Assembly (NCBI RefSeq): GCF_014699075.1
Contig: NZ_JACXAB010000002.1
Span: 1-64,000, forward strand
Length of the DNA stretch: 64,000 nucleotides
Source of the DNA: Microvirga sp.
Lineage (GTDB): Bacteria; Pseudomonadota; Alphaproteobacteria; Rhizobiales; Beijerinckiaceae
Direction of reading: 5' to 3'
Part shown: positions 1 to 7,641 of the stretch, piece after piece
Layout of the letters: each line of letters starts with the position of its first letter
How positions within the stretch are numbered: position 1 is the first letter of the stretch
Program-made: the position numbers and the translations under genes
Notes under the pieces: model-generated
Seen by the model: only the letters and a program-made list of their open reading frames with translations
The model's database searches: none
What the model was told of the DNA's origin: nothing

Positions 1-1442
1 CCGCCGGAGATCTTGCGCTTGATCACGCAGGCGCGCAGGTCGTTCTCGGACGCATTGGTGTGCAGCGGGATCTCGGGACGCTCGAGCACCCGCAGCAGTT
101 CGGCTTTGCGCCGCGCCAGGCGGGCCAGCACTTCGTCGAGGTCCTTGTAGCCCGTGCGTTGGCCAAAGATGCGGTTGAACTGCCGCCGGAATGACACCTC
201 AGCGCCCGGTGCAGGACTCTGCTTCCACAGCTTCAGGCTGCGGTAAAAGCACCAGATCGCTTCGCGAACCAGCTCTACCGCCTGGGCCTGCTTGGGCGAG
301 GCGGGCATCAGCTTCTGCAGGTGCCGCTCCGCATGAACCCAGCACAGGGCATGCGTGGCAACGCGGAACTGGCCGGCATCGTCGGAGACAACGACAGTGT
401 TCCCCATTAGCCCATGATGCCGGATCGCCCCCCAGGTGGCGGCTTCGTTCAGCGTCTGCAGCAGGGGCCGGTCGAAGATGTTGATCGAGCACCGCGCCAG
501 GTGCTCCAGCCATTCCAACTGCGAGCGGAACACTTGGCCCTGGAGCTTCGTCAACCGGGCGATCACGGCGGCCTCGACCGGCTGCCGGCGCAGGTAGTCC
601 AGCGCAGCCTCGTTGACGACGTAGTCCTCGCGACCACCCCGCAGCAGCGACAGGAAGTTCAGGCGCGATTTCGATCGGCTGGTGCGAAAGACGCAAAAGC
701 GTTCGCCGCCGATCTGCGTGGTCACACCCGGGCGGCGGGCATGGCGTGCGCCGGTGTCATCGACGGTGAGGTACGGCGAGGAGACCAAGCCCGCCTGCAG
801 GACCGCATGATCCTCCTGTTCGAACGACTCCAGATCTGAGGTGAGCAGACGCACGACCTCCCGCTTCGAGATCGCCAGGCCGATGCCGTTCAGAAGATCG
901 GTCAGGCGTTCCGTGGTCACCTGGCCTTGCGTGTGGAGAGCCAGGCAGAACCGCCGCACGCCAGGTCCGAACCCGCCGCTGATGCAGACCGGCAGCGGCG
1001 CGATGATGGTCTGCCCCTCCGGCGTGACCCAGCGTTCCCGCTTGTAGCGCACGACTTCGGCGACTAGCACCAGATCCCGGTGCACCACCGTCTTGTAGCC
1101 TTTGAAGCGCGATCCGGCTGGCACTTCGGCCCGGATCGTGACCTCGCGCGTCACCCGATCCCGTTTGGCGCCACGGCCGGGGCGGCGGCCCGGACCAGCA
1201 GGCTTTGGCTGGGTGGCCTTTTCCATGCCGGAGGGTTTGAACGGTGGCCGCGGCGGCAGGCGCTTGAGCCGGGCGATCTCATCCTTCAGGGCCTGGTTGT
1301 CGAGGCGCAGGTTGCTGTTGTCGAGGTGCAACCGTTCAACCTCTTGCTCCAGTCGATCGATCTTGCCGGCCAGATCCGAGACCAGCTGGCGCAGGGCCGT
1401 CGAGGACAGAGGCTTGCTGGACCTACCGGGCGGAGATGTCAT
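1..1442 (-). CDS. IS66-family transposase (TnpC-type), 3' end outside window
   Basis: About 480 residues are visible and the C-terminus is cut by the window edge. The N-terminus is a leucine-rich coiled coil (roughly residues 15-60) followed by a basic, proline/glycine-rich linker, as in IS66 TnpC proteins. The catalytic triad can be placed: D228 or D229 in YLTVDDTGARH, D354 or D355 in VVVSDDAGQF, and E466 in HTNASENDLR. The motif CWVHAERHL lies between the second and third. ATG at 1442 is the first start after an in-frame TGA. No tnpA or tnpB lies upstream, and only about 60 bases separate the start from the putative element end. This fits the ISBst12-like subgroup, which carries a single transposase gene. 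The reading frame is continuous where I translated it. Family assignment is strong, the subgroup is inferred. Confidence 0.88.
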   Translation of the reverse strand, partial: MTSPPGRSSKPLSSTALRQLVSDLAGKIDRLEQEVERLHLDNSNLRLDNQALKDEIARLKRLPPRPPFKPSGMEKATQPKPAGPGRRPGRGAKRDRVTREVTIRAEVPAGSRFKGYKTVVHRDLVLVAEVVRYKRERWVTPEGQTIIAPLPVCISGGFGPGVRRFCLALHTQGQVTTERLTDLLNGIGLAISKREVVRLLTSDLESFEQEDHAVLQAGLVSSPYLTVDDTGARHARRPGVTTQIGGERFCVFRTSRSKSRLNFLSLLRGGREDYVVNEAALDYLRRQPVEAAVIARLTKLQGQVFRSQLEWLEHLARCSINIFDRPLLQTLNEAATWGAIRHHGLMGNTVVVSDDAGQFRVATHALCWVHAERHLQKLMPASPKQAQAVELVREAIWCFYRSLKLWKQSPAPGAEVSFRRQFNRIFGQRTGYKDLDEVLARLARRKAELLRVLERPEIPLHTNASENDLRACVIKRKISG

Positions 1443-1505
1443 GCCTGGATTGAATCATGAATGCTCGGTCGGAGGAATCCCTGCCCCCGAAAATGCCCCG
1501 GTTAC
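1..1505 (-). mobile_element. IS66-family insertion sequence, partial
   Basis: The element contains the transposase above. Its right boundary is placed at 1505 because the minus strand there begins GTAACCGGGGCATTTTCGGG, and IS66-family terminal repeats commonly start with GTAA. The other end lies beyond position 1, so neither the matching inverted repeat nor the usual 8-bp target duplication can be checked. The boundary falls inside the 5' end of the DUF1612 reading frame. Confidence 0.6.
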
Positions 1506-2654
1506 GACTTGCAGCTAAGTTGGGGCGAGGAGGGGGTCGAACAACCAGCCATTACACTTCCCGAATTACCGTGGGAGACAATCGTTGGGCGGCTTGAGCA
1601 GATCGCAATTGCTATCCTCCGCTTTGACGCCCGTTTAGAGGCGTCTGGGCTCTCGGCGGGCTGGCAGTCTCGTTGCGATATGACCGAGGCAGTCCGCGCC
1701 CTGATGCTCGATGGCCATTTGGTCGACGTAGGCGATCTCGTCCTCCACGATGCCGGAATGGATGTCCGGCATCCTACTCACGAACTGACTCGAGCGGCGG
1801 CGGCTCTCAAAGCTCGGCGCACTGCCATGGCTCGAAAGGCACCCTGGCCAGTGTCAATCGATGGATTGGCGGCCCTAAGGGGCGTCGGCGGGATTGGCGT
1901 CGAGGCGACGGCAGCTTCAAAGGGCAAGAGGCCGGATCCGGAGAATGACGAGGCCTATCCGCCGTACGCCAATGATGCGGACCCGTGGAAGGCTCATTTT
2001 GCCGAGATCGACGCGTTGCTGGACCGGACCACCAGGGTTCTGGCAGGTGAAACCCCGCTTCCCAAGAACCGATCGCACCTTGTCTATGACCCGGACCAGG
2101 ATGAGGCTGAGAACGAAGACCGGTGGCTCGACTTCGTGAAGCGGACATCTCACTGGCCGGCAGTTGCCGCGGCGGCAGTCGCCTGGAATGCGTGGCTTGA
2201 CCTCAATCTTTATACCCGCTTGCCATGGCTGGGACTGACTATGGCAGCCTCTATTCTAAGATCGCGCGGGCTGACGAACCATCTCTTGCCGCTGGCGGCC
2301 GGCTTCAAAAAGTCGAAGTTCCGGCCACAGGGGAGGGAAGGGGCTAAGGAGAAACTCCATGGCTTTTGCAGCGTCATTGAGGAGGCCCTTGAGATCGCCA
2401 GTAAGGATTTGGAGAGGCTGATCCTGGCTCGCGAGCTGATGCAGCGGGTGACGGCCAAGACCCGCTCCAACTCGAAGCTGCCCGAGTTAGTCGATCTGTT
2501 CCTGTCCCGCCCGCTCGTGACGGTGCCACTCGGCGCCAAGCTTCTGAAGGTGACGCCGAAGGCTATTGATCTGATGCTAGGGCAACTCGGTGGGGCACTC
2601 CCACGGGAGCTTACTGGCAGGACCCGCTATCGTGCTTGGGGCATCGTGAGCTGA
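1461..2654 (+). CDS. DUF1612 / RHE_PE00001-family protein with C-terminal helix-turn-helix, 5' end altered by IS66
   Basis: Residues from about 35 onward match the DUF1612 pattern: an LPWETI start region, LVDVGDLVLHDAGMDVRHPTHELTRA, a variable acidic middle, a Trp-rich LPWLG segment and a C-terminal HTH around VTVPLGAKLLKVTPKAIDLML. The family is common on rhizobial plasmids; its function is unknown and DNA binding is inferred from the HTH. The first roughly 15 codons, including this ATG, lie inside the putative IS66 end at 1505. The present start is therefore supplied by the insertion sequence, or translation begins at a poor internal start such as TTG 1509. The conserved domain itself looks intact. 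Whether it is still expressed cannot be told from sequence. Confidence 0.75.
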   Translation: MLGRRNPCPRKCPGYDLQLSWGEEGVEQPAITLPELPWETIVGRLEQIAIAILRFDARLEASGLSAGWQSRCDMTEAVRALMLDGHLVDVGDLVLHDAGMDVRHPTHELTRAAAALKARRTAMARKAPWPVSIDGLAALRGVGGIGVEATAASKGKRPDPENDEAYPPYANDADPWKAHFAEIDALLDRTTRVLAGETPLPKNRSHLVYDPDQDEAENEDRWLDFVKRTSHWPAVAAAAVAWNAWLDLNLYTRLPWLGLTMAASILRSRGLTNHLLPLAAGFKKSKFRPQGREGAKEKLHGFCSVIEEALEIASKDLERLILARELMQRVTAKTRSNSKLPELVDLFLSRPLVTVPLGAKLLKVTPKAIDLMLGQLGGALPRELTGRTRYRAWGIVS

Positions 2655-2775
2655 GGCAAGTTAGGCGACAAGGACGTTCCCCAAGCCCCTCATCACGTGA
2701 GATGGTCGCGCGGTGATTTACCCAGTTTCCTTTGTCGAATGGATTTCGAAGAGCTTCTCTGGCTTACTCCAATCG

Positions 2776-2791
2776 GGGCCCGATCGGGCCC
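2776..2791. promoter_or_regulatory. Perfect 16-bp palindrome upstream of the GGDEF-EAL gene
   Basis: GGGCCCGATCGGGCCC is a perfect dyad about 60 bases before the GTG start of the c-di-GMP gene at 2850. It could be an operator for a dimeric regulator or a hairpin in the leader. There is no T-run, so it is unlikely to be an intrinsic terminator. Function is inference. Confidence 0.35.
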
Positions 2792-2849
2792 TGTAGTGTA
2801 AAAGTCCTGATGAAGTCCCGCCCGAAGAGTTTCTCTAAGAAGTAGCCTC

Positions 2850-5495
2850 GTGCCCACCATTTCCTGGTCTAAGAACCTGCTTGCTCGCAATCCGGTGTTG
2901 AACGTCTTGGTTCTGGCCGGGGTCTTCAACCTGTTTTGCGCGGCCCTCGTTTACGATGAAAGGAGGAATGCGTTCGAGCAAGCCAAGGCATCATCGAGCA
3001 ATCTTGTTGCAGCCGTCAGCCGGGACATCTCGCGCAACATTGAGATCATCGATCTAACGATCCAGAAGCTAATTGAGCGGACCACCCAGCCCGGCTTCAA
3101 CCAACTGAGCCCTGACCTTCAGCGACAGCTACTGTTCGATCAGGTAGCCATGGCGCAGTATTTTGCAGCCCTTGCGGTGGTAGACGAGAGCGGGAGACTG
3201 AAGTTTCACTCCCGTTTCACTGACCTGGATATCATCAACGTCGCAAAGCAACAGTATTTTACCGCCCATCGCGATCGCCCTGACGCAGGCCTCTATGTTT
3301 CGCTTCCCATCAAGAGCCCGGTTGGACTTGGATGGGGTCTCGTGTTCAGTCGGCGGCTATCCCATCCAGATGGCCGGTTTGCCGGGGTCGCGTATGTAGG
3401 TCTGGGCCTGGACTACTTCACCGACCTGTTCAGCAGGATGGACCTTGGGCTCAAGGGCTCCATGTCCCTGATGCGAACGGACAAGACGCTGCTCGTGCGG
3501 GAGCCATTCAACGAGAAACAGCTCGGTACGGATGTGAGCGCAGCGGAGCTTTATCGCTACTACCCGGCGCAACGTTCAGGATCGTACGAGGCGACCACGT
3601 CTCCGCTCGACGGGATCCCAAGGCTCTACACGTTCACTCAGATCGGCGACTTCCCGATGACAATCAGCGTGGGACGCTCGTTACAGGACGTCTATGCTGC
3701 CTGGTGGCGTCGAGCCCTGACGATCAGCGGGATTGTTCTGGCCCTGACCGGGGCAATGATCGCGCTGGCCCTCAGCCTGCGGCGGGAGCTCCGGGGCAGG
3801 AGAGCTGCGCACCAGGAGGCGTTGCATAACGAAGCGCTTTTCCGCGGAGCGATGAAAGGGGCCGGGATCGGCACGGCGCTTCTGCGCCTCGACGGGACAG
3901 TGTTCAAGGTCAATCCAGCTTTCTGTCGGCTGTTCGGGTTTTCCGAAGGGGAGATGCTGTCGAAGACCGCTGCCGACCTGGTCCACCCCAGTGACGATCC
4001 GCCAGACGATGCAGCGCTCTTGAGAGGCGAGATCGACCTTGCGGAAAATGAACATCGCTTGCTGCGCAAGGATGGCGCGGAGGTCTGGATCTTCCGCTCC
4101 GCCTCTCTCCTGCGTGACGAGGCGGGCAAACCCGCGTACCTGATCGTGCAATTCCAGGACATTACAGCCCGACGCGAAGCCGAGGAGCAACTGAGATACA
4201 ACGCGACCCATGATGAACTGACGGGTCTTCTGAATCGATCAGCCTTCGAGCAGAAGCTTGAAGAGGCCCTGGAGGAAAGCCGTGACACGGGCGTTAAGCA
4301 TGCCCTGGCCTTTGTTGACCTCGACCGGCTGAAAATGATCAACGACTCCGCCGGCCATGTCGCCGGAGACGCCTTGTTGCGAGGCGTGGCAGGGGCCCTG
4401 CCGGGTTACCTGCGCGATGGCGACGTGATCGGCCGGCTCGGCGGGGATGAGTTTGGCATTATCCTGCTCGGATGTTCGCTCGACGATGCAAAGGCGATCC
4501 TTGAGGATCTCAATGCCGCGGCCAGTGCTATCCAGTTCCCATGGGACGATCGCAGCTACAGCGTCGGAGCCAGCATCGGCGTCACCGAGATTACGCCAAA
4601 CTCCGTCTCCCCAAGTGCTGTCCTGGCTCAGGCGGATGTTGCCTGCCTGACAGCCAAAATGGCAGGGCGGAACCGGGTCAGCATCTACCGTCCCGAGCAG
4701 AGCGAAGCGGTCGATCGCCACCGCGAGATCGCTGTCGCGGCTGGGATCAAGCAGGCGATAGAAGAGGGTCGGTTGCGGCTCTTTGCCCAGAGGATTGTCG
4801 CGTGTGCGGATCCGACCCAGGACCGGTATGAGATCCTGGTGAGAATGGTAGACAGGGATGGGGCGATCATCCCGCCGTCTGTCTTCATTCCGGCGGCAGA
4901 GCGGTATGATCTCATCGGGGCAATCGACCGCTGGGTGGTTCGGGAAGCATTGAACACTGTGGGACGGGGAGGAGGTCTTGATCGGCAGACCTATCTCCAC
5001 CTCAACCTGTCGGCAGCCTCGATCGGAGACGCTTCATTCGTGGCCCACGTGCTCGAGGCCCTTGAAGCCTCTGGGGTTGCGCCGGAGATCCTGGTCTTCG
5101 AGATCACGGAAACGGCCTTGGTCAGCAATATGGCCGTGGCAGCCGCGACAGTCGGCAAGCTGCGGGAGATGGGGTGCCGGATTGCGCTGGATGATTTCGG
5201 CACGGGCCTGAGTTCGTTCAACTACCTGCGCCAGTTCCCGGTTGACATGGTCAAGATCGACGGCAGCTTCGTTCACAACATGACGGTGAATGCGGTGGAT
5301 CGCTACATCGTCAAATCGATCCACCAGATTGCCCAAGAACTCGGCGCGCAGACGGTGGCTGAGTTCGTCGAGGACGAAGCGACGTTCAAGTTAGTCACGT
5401 CCATGGGCATCACCTTCGCCCAAGGCTACGCGATCCATAGGCCTGAACCCCTCGATGCCGTCATGGCAGATCACAGAGTCTTGGCCGACGCGTAG
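2850..5495 (+). CDS. Membrane Cache-PAS-GGDEF-EAL bifunctional c-di-GMP protein
   Basis: 881 residues from a GTG start. Order: transmembrane helix (about 14-34), periplasmic Cache-like sensor (about 40-280), second helix (about 290-312), PAS (about 330-450, ending in a QFQDITARREAEE linker), GGDEF (about 455-615) and EAL (about 635-870). The cyclase motif GGDEF is at 531-535 with an RxxD inhibitory site (RDGD, 522-525) at the canonical five-residue spacing. The EAL signature reads EIL at 661, a common active variant, and the DDFG metal motif is at 781-784. Both halves look catalytically competent. It probably senses an extracytoplasmic small molecule and both makes and breaks c-di-GMP at the inner membrane. 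It is transcribed alone. Confidence 0.92.
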   Translation: MPTISWSKNLLARNPVLNVLVLAGVFNLFCAALVYDERRNAFEQAKASSSNLVAAVSRDISRNIEIIDLTIQKLIERTTQPGFNQLSPDLQRQLLFDQVAMAQYFAALAVVDESGRLKFHSRFTDLDIINVAKQQYFTAHRDRPDAGLYVSLPIKSPVGLGWGLVFSRRLSHPDGRFAGVAYVGLGLDYFTDLFSRMDLGLKGSMSLMRTDKTLLVREPFNEKQLGTDVSAAELYRYYPAQRSGSYEATTSPLDGIPRLYTFTQIGDFPMTISVGRSLQDVYAAWWRRALTISGIVLALTGAMIALALSLRRELRGRRAAHQEALHNEALFRGAMKGAGIGTALLRLDGTVFKVNPAFCRLFGFSEGEMLSKTAADLVHPSDDPPDDAALLRGEIDLAENEHRLLRKDGAEVWIFRSASLLRDEAGKPAYLIVQFQDITARREAEEQLRYNATHDELTGLLNRSAFEQKLEEALEESRDTGVKHALAFVDLDRLKMINDSAGHVAGDALLRGVAGALPGYLRDGDVIGRLGGDEFGIILLGCSLDDAKAILEDLNAAASAIQFPWDDRSYSVGASIGVTEITPNSVSPSAVLAQADVACLTAKMAGRNRVSIYRPEQSEAVDRHREIAVAAGIKQAIEEGRLRLFAQRIVACADPTQDRYEILVRMVDRDGAIIPPSVFIPAAERYDLIGAIDRWVVREALNTVGRGGGLDRQTYLHLNLSAASIGDASFVAHVLEALEASGVAPEILVFEITETALVSNMAVAAATVGKLREMGCRIALDDFGTGLSSFNYLRQFPVDMVKIDGSFVHNMTVNAVDRYIVKSIHQIAQELGAQTVAEFVEDEATFKLVTSMGITFAQGYAIHRPEPLDAVMADHRVLADA

Positions 5496-5619
5496 CCGGC
5501 AGACGTATTGGCAAGCCTGGGGCATGGGTGAACTTGTTTTCAACCATGGTGCAGGTCTGTCATTGTCTGTTCATCTGCAGTGAGTTAAGTCTGCTCCCCG
5601 TTCCAAGGGACGGTGGCAC

Positions 5620-5805
5620 ATGTTGGTGTGGGGTACAGTTGTTGCCTTTCTGATCTCGCTCGTGGCGGTAGGCCCGCTGCGGGGAATCGCGCCATCCTGG
5701 CTACAGACCGGCGCGGAGTTCCTGGCCGTGATCAGCGTCTTCGCCCTTGTGTGCCTGCTGGAATCCAGCGGCAACAACAATGACCGTTCGAACACGGCCT
5801 CCTGA
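5620..5805 (+). CDS. Small two-helix membrane protein, hypothetical
   Basis: 61 residues with two hydrophobic stretches (about 3-24 and 29-48) and a short polar tail. An AAGGGACGG ribosome-binding site sits at suitable distance before the ATG. I do not recognise a family. The gene is short and stands alone, so it could be spurious; the Shine-Dalgarno and clean hydrophobic pattern argue for it. Confidence 0.42.
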   Translation: MLVWGTVVAFLISLVAVGPLRGIAPSWLQTGAEFLAVISVFALVCLLESSGNNNDRSNTAS

Positions 5806-5865
5806 ATAGCTTTAGTAACGATCTGACGTCTACGGTCCTGCTCCGTCCTTCATCGGAGACAGCCC

Positions 5866-6384
5866 ATGAAATGCTTCCTGCTCGCCACGATCGGGATTGT
5901 CCTGATGTCTCCAACGGCAGTTGCCGATGGACTGACTTTGGCAGGCTCTCTCTGGCAATGTATCCGCGCCTCTGATCGGTCCCAGTTCGTCATCACTTTC
6001 TACCCAGGTGGCGGCGTTGGGGGAGGGGAGTTCGATAGCGGCGAGGTGAGCCCCTACATCTTCGATGCCTCCCGAACAAAGCCAGGCGAATGGCCGGGCA
6101 AGTGGGAGCAGACCGGCCAGCTTTTCACCTGGACCTTTCCTGATCAGAGCATCCGGATCGAGGGAAGCCTTTCAGGACTCGGTCAGAGAGCAGCGCGGCT
6201 CACCGGCACCGAAACCTCATCGGGAGAGCGATCAACTATCAGCTGCACGGCTCTCTCCAAACTGCCCAAGATCGGGGAGGGGTTAGTCATCCCCAAGGAC
6301 AATCGGTTCATCGACTTGGATCAGGAAGATGGCGAGTTGAAGGTTCCGGCAGGGATCTCACTTCAGCCCCAAGATGCACGATGA
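5866..6384 (+). CDS. Exported hypothetical protein
   Basis: 172 residues with a signal peptide (MKCFLLATIGIVLMSPTAVA, cleavage likely before DGLTL). The mature part contains LWQCIRASDRSQFVITFYPGGG and a second cysteine in STISCTAL, which may form a disulfide in the periplasm. A GGAGA site precedes the ATG. No known domain is evident. Its C-terminus (GELKVPAGISLQPQDAR) is closely matched by a gene fragment at 16331-16426, so the genome carries, or carried, a second member of this family. Confidence 0.7.
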   Translation: MKCFLLATIGIVLMSPTAVADGLTLAGSLWQCIRASDRSQFVITFYPGGGVGGGEFDSGEVSPYIFDASRTKPGEWPGKWEQTGQLFTWTFPDQSIRIEGSLSGLGQRAARLTGTETSSGERSTISCTALSKLPKIGEGLVIPKDNRFIDLDQEDGELKVPAGISLQPQDAR

Positions 6385-6498
6385 CGGTCAGCATCGGATT
6401 GGATGGTTAGTGAAGAATCCATAAGTGGCTTGACGACGTACAATCAGCCTTGGTTTGTAGATCGCATAAATCAATAAGCGATTTCAGGGGCACCCAGT

Positions 6499-7545
6499 AT
6501 GCGCGTCCGGCAGTTTCTTTGCCTGATCGGAATGGCCGTAGGCCTTTCCCTCCCAACGGTTGTGAGAGCAGCCGACATCTTGCCGGTACAGGGTGGCTCC
6601 CCCTGCCACATTCGTCTCAGCGGCTCGATCGCAGCCGGTGACGCCAAGCGGATCGAGACTATCGTCAATTCCGCTGAGGACCGCAGGCCGATTAAGATCG
6701 AAGACTCGTCGGAGCATCGCACAGTGTTGTGCCTTGACAGCCCAGGAGGCTCCTATGTCGAGGGTCTCAGGCTTATGAACCTTATGAGGGACAAAGGCAT
6801 CGGAACGCTGATCGAGAGGAATGCGGGCTGCTTTTCCGCATGCGCTCTGGTCTTCATGGCAGGGCAGATCGAAGAGGAGGAGGCTCTGACCTTCCCCTGG
6901 CGACACCTGCATTATGGCGGGAGGCTGGGGTTCCACGCTCCGTACTACAAAACCGACAAGGAGACGTATCAGAAGGAAGAGGTGCAGCAGCTGATCGATG
7001 GTTTGATCCTGACGACAAGCTGGCTGTTGCAGAATTCTGAGCGGTCTTCGATCCCGGTCAGCCTGATCACGGAGATGCTGCGTTATGGCCCCTCTGAGTC
7101 CTTGAACGTTGACAACGTACTGCGGGCCGGACGCTGGAACATCACGCCGTATGGTGCCTCGATCCCCGTCAACGCGACAGAGAGGGCGGCCAACTACCTG
7201 TGTCAAAACCAGTACATCTGGGAACGCTACGACGATTACACCTCGGGAGCCCTCGCGCGGGAGTACATCGAAGAAAACCGCCTGTCTGACCTTTATAAGA
7301 TGCCGTCCGGCGTGGCCCTTAAGAAAACCCAGAGTGGGATCAGGGTGTCTGTTCCTGGGTTCCCCCCTGAGGGCACTAGGATCTGTGTCGTTGATTTTGT
7401 CCTCAGCAAAGGCCGGGTCACGAAGGTCCACCAGGTCTGGGACTTCAACTACGAGGAAAAGCGCCCTCCGTTTGCGGAAGGGGGCGAGGTTCCGGCGTGG
7501 AAGCTCCTGCCTCTCAATGCGGTTCTCCACTCGCTTGCAAAGTGA
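6499..7545 (+). CDS. Exported ClpP/crotonase-fold protein, putative periplasmic serine protease
   Basis: 348 residues with a signal peptide ending near VVRA/ADILP. The core resembles the ClpP-like clan: CLDSPGGSYVEGLRL around residues 77-92 supplies the oxyanion-hole glycine pair, GCFSACALVFMAG carries a candidate nucleophile Ser113 at the usual helix start, and LGFHAPYY carries a candidate base His146. Known families of this type include periplasmic ClpP-like hypothetical proteins in alphaproteobacteria. Substrate is unknown. The C-terminal third (about 250-348) has no recognisable domain. The gene is convergent with the helicase gene; about 100 bases separate them. Confidence 0.72.
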   Translation: MRVRQFLCLIGMAVGLSLPTVVRAADILPVQGGSPCHIRLSGSIAAGDAKRIETIVNSAEDRRPIKIEDSSEHRTVLCLDSPGGSYVEGLRLMNLMRDKGIGTLIERNAGCFSACALVFMAGQIEEEEALTFPWRHLHYGGRLGFHAPYYKTDKETYQKEEVQQLIDGLILTTSWLLQNSERSSIPVSLITEMLRYGPSESLNVDNVLRAGRWNITPYGASIPVNATERAANYLCQNQYIWERYDDYTSGALAREYIEENRLSDLYKMPSGVALKKTQSGIRVSVPGFPPEGTRICVVDFVLSKGRVTKVHQVWDFNYEEKRPPFAEGGEVPAWKLLPLNAVLHSLAK

Positions 7546-7641
7546 TGAGCCTGCGCGATTCCTGTGCGCCTCTCTGTATCTCAAAGAGGCTACGAGGAGG
7601 ATAGGACCGGAATCAACTCGGGTCCTACTTACAGCCGGCGT

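Noticed and set aside
199..696. Minus-strand frame inside the IS66 transposase
   Set aside because: It is out of frame with the transposase, which reads through this region with its catalytic residues.
6484..7584. Minus-strand frame of 366 codons
   Set aside because: It is antisense to the ClpP-fold gene with its signal peptide and catalytic motifs.
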